A stretch of 64,000 nucleotides of DNA, taken from contig CAJNDS010000393.1 in the NCBI GenBank assembly GCA_905221605.1, positions 1 to 64,000 on the forward strand, written 5' to 3'. This stretch comes from Symbiodinium natans (lineage: Eukaryota > Sar > Dinophyceae > Suessiales > Symbiodiniaceae). The notes beneath the pieces were generated by a model. It was not told the origin of the DNA, ran no database searches, and saw only the letters and a program-made list of their open reading frames with translations. Of this stretch, positions 41,089 through 51,600 are shown one piece after another. The stretch's first letter is position 1, and the number at the start of each line of letters is the position of its first letter. The position numbers and the translations under genes were made by a program.

Positions 41089-41121
41089 CTGAAGCTGCGC
41101 GAAGGCCCAGGGCTTGGGGAT
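41089..41121 (+). CDS. predicted micro-exon, 11 codons
   Basis: CCCCGGCAG, LKLREGPGLGD, then a GTTTAGGG donor; phase zero on both sides. Confidence 0.45.
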
Positions 41122-41680
41122 GTTTAGGGTTTAGGGTTTAGGGTTTAGGGTTTAGGGTGCAGGGTTTGGGGTTTAGGGTTTAGGGTGCAGGGTTTAGGGT
41201 TTAGGGTTCAGGGATGAGAGCGAGGCCTTTAGGGTTCAGGGTTCAGGGAGCAAGGTTTAGGGTTGATGGGTGGCCCTTTGGGCCTTAGGTCTGATAGGAT
41301 CTTTTCCAGGAATATCTTTCAGGGTGCCAAAGGGCCCAAGGGAGTAATAAGTTTAGGGTGCTTTAGAGATTCGGGTTTGATTTTTAGGGCTTACTGGTCC
41401 CTTATTTTAAAGGGTAGGTTTCGAGCTTCAAGGCCTTCCTTCGCCTTTGGTTTGGGGTTTGGGGTTTTGTGTCTCTCTCTGTCCCGTACACCCAAGGTTT
41501 GCAGGGTTTGGCAGTCTTGGGTTGCACCTAAATTCGAATCAGGACTCCTACGATGCATAACCGGAGGGATATTCCTATGGAATGCCCCTTCTGTGAAGAA
41601 TATTTAGGGATCAGAGTTGTGAACCAAAGTGTATTCTTTAAGGAATCCCGGCATATGTCAAGGTGCCCTTCACCCTATAA

Positions 41681-42234
41681 AACCCTATGAAACCCCATAA
41701 ACCCCATGAACCCTATAAACCCTATAAACCCTATAAACCCTACAAACCCTACATACCCTACAAACCCTATAAACCCTATAAACCCTACACACCCTATAAA
41801 CCCTATAAACCCTATACACCCTATAAACCTTACAAACCCTACAAGCCCTAAACCCTACAAACCCTACAAACCCTACAAACCCTACAAACCCTACAAACCC
41901 TACAAACCCTACAAACCCCACAAACCCGACAAACCCTACAAACCCTACAAACCCTACAAACCCTACAAACCCTACAAGCCCTAAACCCTGCAAACCCTAA
42001 ACCCTATCAAACCCTGCAAACCCTACAAGCCCTATAAGCCCTACAAAGCCTAAACCCTATAAACCCTAAACCCTACAAACCCTACAAACCCTAAACCCTA
42101 CAAACCCTACAAACCCTACAAACCCTACAAATCCTACAAACCCTAAACCCTAAACCTAAACCCTATAAACCCTACAAACCCTACAAACCCTACAAACCCT
42201 ACAAACCCTACACCCTAGAAGCCCCAAACCCTAA
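41681..42234. repeat. CCCTATAAA/CCCTACAAA 9-base array
   Basis: About 60 units, first mainly CCCTATAAA, then CCCTACAAA, finally mixed with CCCTAAA. The 9-base period gives long meaningless frames on both strands (Asn-Pro-Ile and Val-Gly-Phe repeats). Confidence 0.95.
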
Positions 42235-42254
42235 ACCCCACGCCACCGGCGCAG

Positions 42255-42330
42255 GCTCGCGATGTCCTTCTACAGGGCAATGTCGCGCACCGTGCTTCGA
42301 GGCTCGCGCAGTGAGACAGAGAGTCGGTGG
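42255..42330 (+). CDS. predicted exon, basic helical
   Basis: After ACCGGCGCAG and one base, reads LAMSFYRAMSRTVLRGSRSE then TESRW and leaves exactly at GTTTAGGG. Unknown protein. Confidence 0.55.
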
Positions 42331-42735
42331 GTTTAGGGTTTAGGGTTTAGGGTTTAGGGTGCAGGGCTTAGGGTTTAGGGTTCAGGGTTCAGGGTTAGAG
42401 GCCCTGCGATACTAACCCGATACCCACTAGTTCAGGAGCACGTACTACTAAGCTGTAGGTAAATAGAGTCCCAGGTAGGGTTTAGGGGGTGTGGGCTTCA
42501 GGGTTCCTATGAGTTTTACAAGGGAAACACGCGGTTGCTTGAGAACAGGAAACTAACCCTAAACTCTAAAGACCAAACTACCGATGGCCACTACAGGTTT
42601 GGAGTTTAGGGTTTAGGGTTTAGGATTTCGGGCTTGAATCCTAAGCCCTAAGCAATAATTTGGGAAGCACGCGGTCATTTTAGGGTTTAGGGTTTAGGGT
42701 TCAGGGTTTAGGGTTTATCCACCCAAGCCCCGCAG

Positions 42736-42821
42736 GAATGGCCGTGGAGAGGGCGGTGGTGCCGTGGTACCACCAGGATCGCCACGGGGCCTTTGAGGTT
42801 CAGGGCTCTCAGATCGGCTGA
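42736..42821 (+). CDS. predicted exon, probably terminal
   Basis: After CCCCGCAG and two bases, reads MAVERAVVPWYHQDRHGAFE then VQGSQIG and TGA. A GAG|GTTCAG donor is possible instead. TTTAGGG on both sides. Confidence 0.5.
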
Positions 42822-43023
42822 GGGGTTCAGGGCTAGGGTTTCGGGTTTAGGGTTTAGGGTTTAGGGTTTAGGGTTTGGGGCTTAGGGCTTAGGGTTTAGG
42901 GTTTAGGGTGTAGGGTTTTCGGTTTTCGGTTTAGGGTTTAGGGTTTAGGGTTTAGAGTTTAGGGGGTTCAGTGCTTGGGATTGAGGTTTCGGGGTTTGGG
43001 CTTTCCTGGGTTTGAAGCTTCAG

Positions 43024-43111
43024 CGCTTCAGCCCTCTGCCCGGAACTCGCAAGGGAGACGGTGCCGGCAGCCTCGCGCGGCCCTCGCAACCCAGACACCG
43101 TGAAGATTCGG
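43024..43111 (+). CDS. predicted exon
   Basis: After GCTTCAG reads RFSPLPGTRKGDGAGSLARP then SQPRHREDS and leaves at GTCTAGGG. Basic and Gly/Pro-rich. Confidence 0.45.
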
Positions 43112-44190
43112 GTCTAGGGTTTAGGGTCTACAAGAGTTGTGGCGGGGTCGAAAAAGGCTCTAAACCTCAAATCCGAAACCTTCAACCCTACTTAACCCAA
43201 AGCCCGAAACCGAAACTCCCAGACGTATGAAGCCCCCCAAACCCAGTACCTGGTGATGTGCTGGTTCACAGCGCCGTCGCGGTCAGGCGCTGAGGAAGCC
43301 CTACTTGAAACCACACTCCCAACGAATTAGCTAGTGGACTGTAGCCCTCCCCCTACACGCAATAGCCTAAACCCTAAACCCCAAACCCTAAACCCTAGAC
43401 TCTTTGCCTAAAACCCCGAAACCTGAACCCGTTAAACATTTGAACGCAAGAAAGGGTTTTTCGAGCCAGTCCCGCCCTATGAAACCCCGAGCCCTAAACC
43501 CTAAACCCTGAGCCCTACACCTAAATTTCTCGACCCTGAACCCTAAACCCTAAACCCTAAACCCTAAACCCTAAACCCTAAACCCTAAACCCTAAACCCT
43601 AAACCCTAAACCCTGAGCCCTACACCTAAATGTCTAGGAGCAAACCCTCAGCCCCTGGCAGGCCAGCGCTTTGCTTGGGGTGGGGGGTGGGGAGGGGCAT
43701 GGTGCTGAGGGTCTTTTACCCTTTGTCTTTCCAGAAGCCACCCTAAACCCTAAACCCTGAATCCTACACCCTAAACCCTAAACCCTAAACCCTGAACCCT
43801 GAACCCTAAACCCTAAACCCTAAACCCTAAACCCCAAGTCTAATGGGCTGAAGGCTGTGGGCATTTAGGGCTCAGGAGGTTGGCTACTTGGTGTCATGTG
43901 CCGCGTTCAGCTCACGAGTCCTGGAAGGGTTTCGGGTTTCGGGTTTAGGGTTTAGGGTTTAGGGTTTAGGGAGTTTTCCTTGCTTCAGGGGGGTTTGGGG
44001 GGTTCAGGGCTTTGGGGTTTACTTGCTGCAGCTTGGAGAGCTCTTCCCAGAAAGCCCGACAACCCGTGTTAAGGAAGTTTAGGGTTTGGGGTTTTGGGTT
44101 TTAGGGTTTTAGGGTTTTAGGGTTTTAGGGTTTTAGGGTTTTAGGGTTTTAGGGTTTTAGGGTTTTAGGGTTTAGGGCTTAAGCTCAAGC
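43112..44190. repeat. CCCTAAA and TTTAGGG arrays, no exon resolved
   Basis: CCCTAAA arrays at 43370-43400, 43490-43620 and 43740-43835; TTTAGGG at 43935-43975; TTTTAGGG 8-base array at 44095-44176. Two near-copies of CCCTGAGCCCTACACCTAAA occur at 43506 and 43613. Confidence 0.7.
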
Positions 44191-44195
44191 TATCA

Positions 44196-44357
44196 ATGCG
44201 TGCTTGGGGGGCTACGGGGCTCTGCACCTCAACCGTGCGAAATGCTGTGGCTCCTCTCATGGCTTTTGGACAGGCCTTCGTCAAGAGCACCATCTACCCT
44301 GTTTGGTTCAAGTACGTGAAGGCGGATACCGCGGTTGCCCCCCGCACGTGTTGTCGT
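44196..44357 (+). CDS. predicted exon with possible start codon
   Basis: ATG at 44196 opens MRAWGATGLCTSTVRNAVAP, LMAFGQAFVKSTIYPVWFKY and VKADTAVAPRTCCR. It follows a TTTTAGGG array and abuts a CCCTAAA array on the right. It may be a first exon or may start after CTCAAG at 44189. No family was recognised. Confidence 0.5.
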
Positions 44358-44689
44358 AGGGTTCACCCTAAACCCTAAACCCTAAACCCTAAACCCTAAA
44401 CCCTAAACCCTAAACCCTAAACCCTAAACCCTAAACCCTAAACCCTAAACCCTAAACTTCCCTAAACCCTAAACCAAGTTTAACAAACGTTTCGTGAGCG
44501 TAAAAAGGGGCTCCCTTCGGCATACTGGGTTTTTTCATTTTCTATGGGGTGTCCTTAGGGGGATCGTCGTACAAAGCCTACTTCATATCTTCGGGAGTTA
44601 AACGTAATTCTCTTCCCCAAAGAATATTCTGCCCCCGATATGGGGTTTCCGATTGTCGGGGGCGATAAACAATCCGGATGATGATTGCG

Positions 44690-44842
44690 GTATGTTGGGG
44701 TGTCTGTGTGTGTGTGTGTGTGTATATCTAAGTTTACGTATAAATATGCAGGCGTACCCCTATTTTGAGAAACGCCCACATGTGTGGACCGCCCACATGT
44801 GTAGATGCCCCCAAAATAGGGCTCCAATACCCCAACATACGT
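44690..44842. mobile_element. MITE-like element M8
   Basis: GGTATGTTGGGGTGTC at the left and ATACCCCAACATACG at the right are inverted. Inside are a TG microsatellite and a second inverted pair, CCCTATTTTG and CAAAATAGGG. Confidence 0.65.
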
Positions 44843-45293
44843 TACTCCTACCCCCCCCTCCCCCAAATAAAAACCCTAAACCCTGAACCCTAAATCTTGG
44901 AAGGAACCCACCAACAAAAACCGGAAGCCCCTAGATAATGGAAATCGACTCGGCCCTCACACCCCTGAACCCTCTACATCCTGAGGAAACCCCGCTAGAA
45001 GGTTTAGCCCAATATCCACTATACCTATACCTTACTTCAGATCAGGATGCCTATTTGAACGTATGTACCCTACTTCACATGAAGATCCTCGCATAGGCGG
45101 TGTTCCCTCAGTTCAGGGGACTAGTGGGCTCCCTGCCCTACACTAGACTCTGCATTCTAGACCCTAAACCCTGAACCCAAAGCCCAAGAGCCTAAACCCT
45201 AAACCCTAAACCCTAAACCCTAAACCCTAAACCCTAAACCCTAAACCCTAAACCCTAAACCCTAAACCCTAAACCCTAAACCCCAAACCCCAA
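44843..45293. repeat. unique intergenic stretch and CCCTAAA array
   Basis: 44880-45190 is unique sequence without exon borders; 45193-45293 is a uniform CCCTAAA array. Confidence 0.6.
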
Positions 45294-45359
45294 GCCCTAA
45301 ACCCTAAACTCCCCAAACCCTAAACACCCGAAGCCCTAAACCCTAAACCCGACACCCAG

Positions 45360-45441
45360 GGACCCTACGAGCGATACCAGTACGAGCACCTGATCGCGGA
45401 GCTTCGCGGATACGGCCTCATGCAGGTGCAGCCCAGGAAGG
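45360..45441 (+). CDS. predicted exon interrupted downstream by the copia insertion
   Basis: After GACACCCAG reads GPYERYQYEHLIAELRGYGL then MQVQPRK, ending one base into a codon at GTTTGGGG. The exon at 54409 completes the codon and continues, so the 8.7-kb retrotransposon sits inside this intron (45442-54408). Confidence 0.6.
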
Positions 45442-45463
45442 GTTTGGGGTTTAGGGTTCAGGG

Positions 45464-45634
45464 TGTGAATGTTCAGCTTAACTGTGCTTGCATTCGGTGA
45501 ACCAATCACTTCCGAAACCGCAGCGGATCCCTTGAGCTCAGATCTCTTTGAGCCGTTGAGAGCCCTCCGGCAGAAAAGGCGTCGCGTGGGCGCATGTGCA
45601 TTTGCAGCTGAAGCTCCATCTTCGCTTCCTTAAG
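45464..45634 (+). repeat. 5' long terminal repeat of the copia element
   Basis: About 171 bases from TGTGAATGTTCAGC to CTTCGCTTCCTTAAG. By eye identical to 53995-54165. The preceding CAGGG recurs one base after the 3' LTR, consistent with a 5-base target duplication, but the target is itself repetitive. Confidence 0.85.
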
Positions 45635-45635
45635 T

Positions 45636-45647
45636 TGGCATCGGAGC
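45636..45647 (+). promoter_or_regulatory. primer-binding site
   Basis: TGGCATCGGAGC lies one base after the 5' LTR and differs by two transitions from the initiator-Met tRNA primer site TGGTATCAGAGC of many copia elements. The exact tRNA in this organism is unknown. Confidence 0.55.
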
Positions 45648-45682
45648 TGCGATCCAGGGCGAACTGCGCAGTGCCGAGTGGA

Positions 45683-48600
45683 ATGGCTGCCCCTCGGCTG
45701 AGGCCTCCACCACGCGACGAGCCGGATGATATCTTTGACTTCATCGATATGCCCGGCAACAACTCCGAGGATCCTCGAGCAGATGGGGCCGGACACGCTG
45801 TCTTCGAGAACGGCATGAGCGGTGCTCCAAGAGTAGATCTTCGTGAACCCGGCTCATACGGCTGGACGCCTTCCAGACCTTTCCCTTCAGCGTTTCCTGG
45901 CTTTCCGAATTTTCCTGCCACAACTGCGCCACACAACATAGGAGCCAGAGCACAAGGCTTCTCTGGCGGACAGTTTGGCGAAGGACCTCTTTGGATGTGC
46001 AGGGCGTGTCAGAGCGATGACTGCCGTTGGGATAGAACGAGGGATAGCTGGTTCTGTGTGCGCTGTGGCTCTGATCAGATTTATGACACCTCGCAGCCCG
46101 CTGTGGAGGAGACACGCCACGGCACATGGACCTACCAGCCCCGCGACAGGAACTCCTCTGCTTCTACGTCGCCGCGCTCGTCACCTTCATCGGCTTCTAC
46201 CTGGACAAGGCCTGGCCCGAGAATGTCACGGACAGCCAGGTTGGGGCCACCAGGGCTACCAGGCGGCGAAGGCTTCGACTTTGAGGCGCGCGAGGCTGCA
46301 GAGAGTGAGACCTTGACTTTAGATCCCTGCGTGACGCCAAGCGAAACCAGTGAGCAGCCGGGCAGATTGAGCCGGAGACAACGCAGGGCGAAGAAGCAAG
46401 CAACGGCAAAGGAGAGCTGCAAGGGCGAGAAGACCGAGGATGGTGAACTCGACGACTTGCAGGACACTGCCAAGCAGCTTCGCAAGCTCCTCAACAAGTC
46501 CAAGAGCGACTCCGACCAGGCTTCATGGTCCTCACTTAAAGGACCTGAACGTGGGGTTCGATGGCGCGGAGGCACCCCGCCTGCTCCACCGAAATGGCAA
46601 TACAGCAAAGATGACTTAAGGGCCTTCTCCAAGTTCGAGCGCAAGGTGGGCATCTGGCAGCTCCAGGTGAAGCCTTACATGTCCGAAGCCGAAGCCGCCC
46701 TGTCACTTTACTGCAGTTTGAGCGGGGAGGCTGAAGAAGAGCTCGAGCACATCGACCTCGCCAAGCTTTATGCCAAGGACGGGATTGCGTTCTTGTTGGA
46801 GCAGCTCCGAGGACCTTTGCAAGCCAAGCAGGTCTACCTTAAGCGAAAGTTCCTAGCAGATTTCGAAACGGTCAGCAGGCACAATGGCGAAGGCATGAGA
46901 TCGTATGTGAACAGGTACCACCGTGCTGAAAAGGCGCTGCTTAGCATAGGTATCAACGTGACCCTGACCTATGACTCAGAGAGCCGTGGCAGCAGATTGC
47001 TCGACAGGGCAAAGTTGACCTTGGAGCAGCAGAGAATGGTTCTAGTAGGCACGAACCAGTCTTTACACTTCGACGAGATCAAGAATGCTCTCGTGCTGCA
47101 GTACCCGGACCACAAACCTCCGCCATATGTGCAGGGACCCCCTGCAAAAGATCAGCAACAGAACCCTCGAGCTTTTCCAAAAGGCAAGGGCAAGGGCTAC
47201 AAAGGCGCATGGTCATCGTCGACCTCGGCGCCTACTACATCTTCGTCTTCATCGGCTGCCGGTTCTGCGAGGCGAGTGTGGGTTGCTGAAGCAGAGAGCG
47301 GCCCAGCAGACGAGGACAGTGAGTTCCTCGACGTGATCCCCGAGGACGGCGACGGCGAAGAAGCCGAAGACCACAACGACGACGAGGACGACGGTGAAGA
47401 GCTTGTGCCAGATGGCGACAACGACCCTGAGGGTGCGATCCAGGAGCTCATGCAGGTTCTGACCGTTACTTCAAAGAAGCTACAAAGTATGACCCAGGGT
47501 CGGAAGTACAGAGGCGCTCCACGCAAAAGCGTGGAAGAGCGCAAGCGCTCTTCGTCGTGCTCGGCTTGCGGCCAAATCGGTCACTGGGCTGGGGACTCGG
47601 AATGCGCCGTGAGTGCCAAGGGCAAGCCCAAAGGCGATGCCGGTAAAGGCAGCAAGAGCAACACCACAAGCGTGAATGACAAGAAGGGCGGCGCTGGGAC
47701 ACAAAAGGTCTTTTCTGTTCGGCACGCAGGGGGACATGAAGTTCTGTATGCGTTTGATCCTCAACAGCAATGCCCGCAAGGTCCAGACGATCATCCCGGC
47801 CAGGTGCACCGCTCCCTTGTCGTGTTCCAGAGTGCAGCGTTCGAGTGCATGACAAGTGCTAGCGAGATGCAGGGATATTGTGTGGTGGACACGGCATGCC
47901 AGCGATCGTGTTGCAGTCGGAAGTGGTTTGACAATCAACAAGCACTGCTACAAAGCTTTGGCCTGGAGGCAATGTTCACCAGACGATGCGAGGCCTTTCA
48001 GTTCGGAGCAGGGGCCCCACAGCGATCGAGCACTTGCGTGTACTTTCCCGTCGCTTTTGAAGCCAGTCATCCTTTGATTGCCTTGGGCGCTTCGATCCTG
48101 AATGACCTCGAAATACCTTTTCTCGCCAGCCTTAGCCTCCTTGAAAAGCTCAATGTTGTGCTCGATTTGTGCAACCGCAAGGCCTATATCGGACTTCTTG
48201 ACTGCACGGTCGACCTCTTCCTGGTCCAAGGCCACTTGTGTCTCAAGAACTCAGAGTACCCAGCCGATGTGCAGTTCGTTTGGGAAGAGCAGGACACGCA
48301 TGACTGTGAGTTTTTGTGTGATTCTAGCAAGTGCTTTGTCAGCAAGCTTTCAAAAGACAACCATGAAGAGTCAGCAGCTCGAGAGAGAGCCCTGAACCTT
48401 GTTCAAAATGTTGGCAACTCCCCCGGCATGGCTTGTGAGTTGGCGTCGCATGGTCAAGGGACTTCGGCAGATGACGGTGCTAGCCGTGTCTACGGCTCTT
48501 CGTGCAACAAGACTTGGGCTGGGAAAGCAAGTCCAGGGAAGCCTCGACGTTGGCACGGGAAAGGACACGGCCACCAAGAAGAAGCCGAAGCAGGTGCTAA

Positions 48601-51600
48601 CGATTGCCCCCACGCACTGCCAGCACTTGAACATGAAGCGCCACGGCAACGCACAGGGCCGCTTCACAACGTGCGAGGACTGCCTATGTCGATGGAAGTG
48701 GGGCGTCGGCGCAGATGGTGCAACCCCTGGGTGGCTTTATCATCCGTCATCCAAATCGCATGCGCTTCCCTTGCCTTCGGCCGACACGGTCCTGGATCAC
48801 TCGTGGACTCCGGGAACAGCGTCGTCCCCAACGACTTTCGGGGCGTCAGCGAAGACGAGGGCGCAGCCGATTTTGGCGACTTCAGCCTCCGGGTACCATG
48901 GAACGCTGGCCGCGACCACAGTGATCCACGACAGCGACAGCGAGGAGACCCAGGACTACGACTGGGACCTGGTGCTGAACCCTTGATCAGTGGCAGTGGT
49001 CCAGCGCCGCTGAAGAAGGGCCAGTGGAAGAGGGCGATGCACAATGCTGACAAGTCGCTCCAGCTCTTGAGCGGCGAAGTGGAGATGTATAACCAATGGC
49101 CTGGCGATCTCCACCTAGGTCATAGAGCAGATCTCTTGGAAGTGTTTTGGGACGGCGCTGCTGCAACAAGTTGCTTCAACTATAGTCTAGCTTCACGGGC
49201 TGAGACTTTTGGGCTTTCCTTTGTGAACCTCCAGGGCCTTGAGCTAGACAAGTCTTCGGAACTCTTGCTGCAGATCGTCCTTCAAATCAAACCTCGTGTG
49301 CTGTTCGTGCACAGAGCAGCCAACCAGCCTGTGCAAGTCAAAATTGCTGTGCAGAAGTGCTGCGAGCTACAGGTGCATCACGAGGGCAAGTTCATAGTCG
49401 ACTTCAGCTCGGACTTTCATGAAGATGCCTCCGGTGTCTTGTTGAAGATTCAAGAGCTTCATGACGTGTGTGAGGTGAGCTTTGCAGACAATCAGTACAA
49501 CGAGGCCGGCAAGCGCTCCTTTGTGACCAATTGTCGGTGCCTTCTGCAAGCTCACGAGACAGGCGACATAGCAGAAACCATGCTGTGCTGCATTCAGAAT
49601 GAAGTTCGCATGCTTTGCCCTTGGAAGTTCGATGAGCATGTTCATGAAGTGTGGTATGCGCCTCCCGTAGATGCCCCTGAAGAGTGGTTGAGCCTCCTCG
49701 AAAGCCTGGAGAAGCGCCTCGGCAAAAGCAGGTACTTTTATCTCAGCGATGACTCCAAGGAGATGCAGCAGCTCAGGCAACTCGTTCCTTGGGAGCTGAC
49801 AAGGGCACAGGTGTATGCGCAACCAGTCACTCGAAGGATGCCAGCAGACGTTCCTTTCACTCATAGGGGAGCAGCGATGATCCTGAACAACGGCCAACTT
49901 TCCATCGAGTCAGAAGACCTTAACGAAGTTCGGCAGCCACGCCTTCGCTTTGAAACCCCTGTCCGGACCGCCGTGTTCTTCTACGGGATTGCCGAGGACG
50001 ATAAAGCCCAACAGACCGCCAAGGGTGACACTCCCGACGTGCATGTGCCTGGGTTGCGTACGGATATAAGTTTCCCTGAGATGCCCGACTCCATCCCGAA
50101 AGAGGTGCGCTCTGCAGTGGCCCGGTTGCACATCAACGCAGGCCATCCACCTCGACAAGAGTTGGTGAGACTGCTGGCGGCGCACGGTTCAATAAATGCA
50201 GCTGTGCTAACTGCGTTGGAGCACCTGAAATGCGGTACTTGTGAGAGGGCACGCGTGCCGCTCAAGCCACGGCCTGCTTCAGTTCCTGAGTTCGTGGGTC
50301 AGTTTGCTGAGCAACTGCAGGCCGACCTGTTCTATGTGCGGGACCTGTCCTCGACCAATCATGCGCTGCTTGGGGTGACATGTCTTGCTACAAAGCTGTA
50401 CCAGGCCGCAATCTTGGAATCTCGGGATCCACAAGTTGTTCTGAATGAGTTTGACCGACTGTGGCTTCGACCATATGGCTATCCTCTCTTCATGTCCGTT
50501 GATGCCGACGGCGCCTTTGAAGGAGTTTTTCAACAACATCTCCAAGAAAGCGGGGTGCTGATGAACACAGTGCCGGCCGACGGGCATCACCAAATCGGTG
50601 CCATCGAGAGAAGGAACGCCATATTTAGATCGGTCTTGGAGAGGCTCATTGATCAAAATGGTGTCGTGAACCGGGACCAGATGGAGATGTGCATAAGTGC
50701 AGCCATTTGGGCGGTGAACACCAGCATACACACACGCGGCCGGAGCAGCATGCAAGCAGTCTTTGGCAAGCTTCCCAGGTTTCCGGGTGATCTTCTTTCA
50801 GATTCTGCAGCCCTTGCAACTTCAGATTACCACCTCCTTGCTGAACAACTTCGTTCACAAGCGTGTCAAGTTGTCTCGGAAATGGCTGCATCTTCAGTCA
50901 TACGACGGGCTCTACTGCGCAAAACGGCGACCTCCAGGGCAAGGGTCAATGAGCTTTTACCTGGGTCAATGGTGGCCTACTGGCGGTGGAACCTGAAGGC
51001 GCGCGGCAGGAAGCGAGGCGGTTACATCCTGGGGCGCCTGGTCGTGAAGGACGATAAGAACGCTTGGGTTCAGAGTGGAGGATCGCTTGTGCAGGTGACG
51101 CACGAGCAGCTCAGACCAGCAATTGGCGTCGAGATGTGGACTCCCAGCCCTACGGATGTCAAGATGCTGAAGGACGCAGGCAAACTACTTCGAGCCGGTC
51201 TCTGGGATGATGGCCGACAAGCTGGACCTCCTCTTGACGAACCTCTTGAGCCTGTTGTACATGCTCCCCAAGAACCAGTTTCTGAAGCTCAAAATGAACA
51301 ACAGGAGCTAGGGCAGTATCAACTACCACCTGGACGGCAACAGACGCTGCAGGAACCTGACCCACAACAAGTTTCGCAACAGGCAGATGCTTTGGCACTT
51401 CCTATTGCTGGCCGGCAAGCTGAACCTCAAGCAGATGAGACAGCAACCGGCGCCAATGTTCAAATCTTTTCTCCTCGCTATCAGCAGCAAAACATTTGGC
51501 AGCTTGGCGAGGAACAACAAGCCAGACCAGGAGCTAAAGCGCGCTCCAGGTCAAGGGGTCAGTCTACAGCTTTGCCTTTGACTCCAAAACAACGTCAGAT

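Noticed and set aside
41685-41993. Long frames of Asn-Pro-Ile or Val-Gly-Phe repeats
   Set aside because: Direct product of a 9-base array; both strands are open for the same reason.
46132-46653. Minus-strand frames of 100-175 codons under the copia polyprotein
   Set aside because: Shadows of the GC-rich coding strand; they lack motifs, and the plus frame carries all the retroelement domains.
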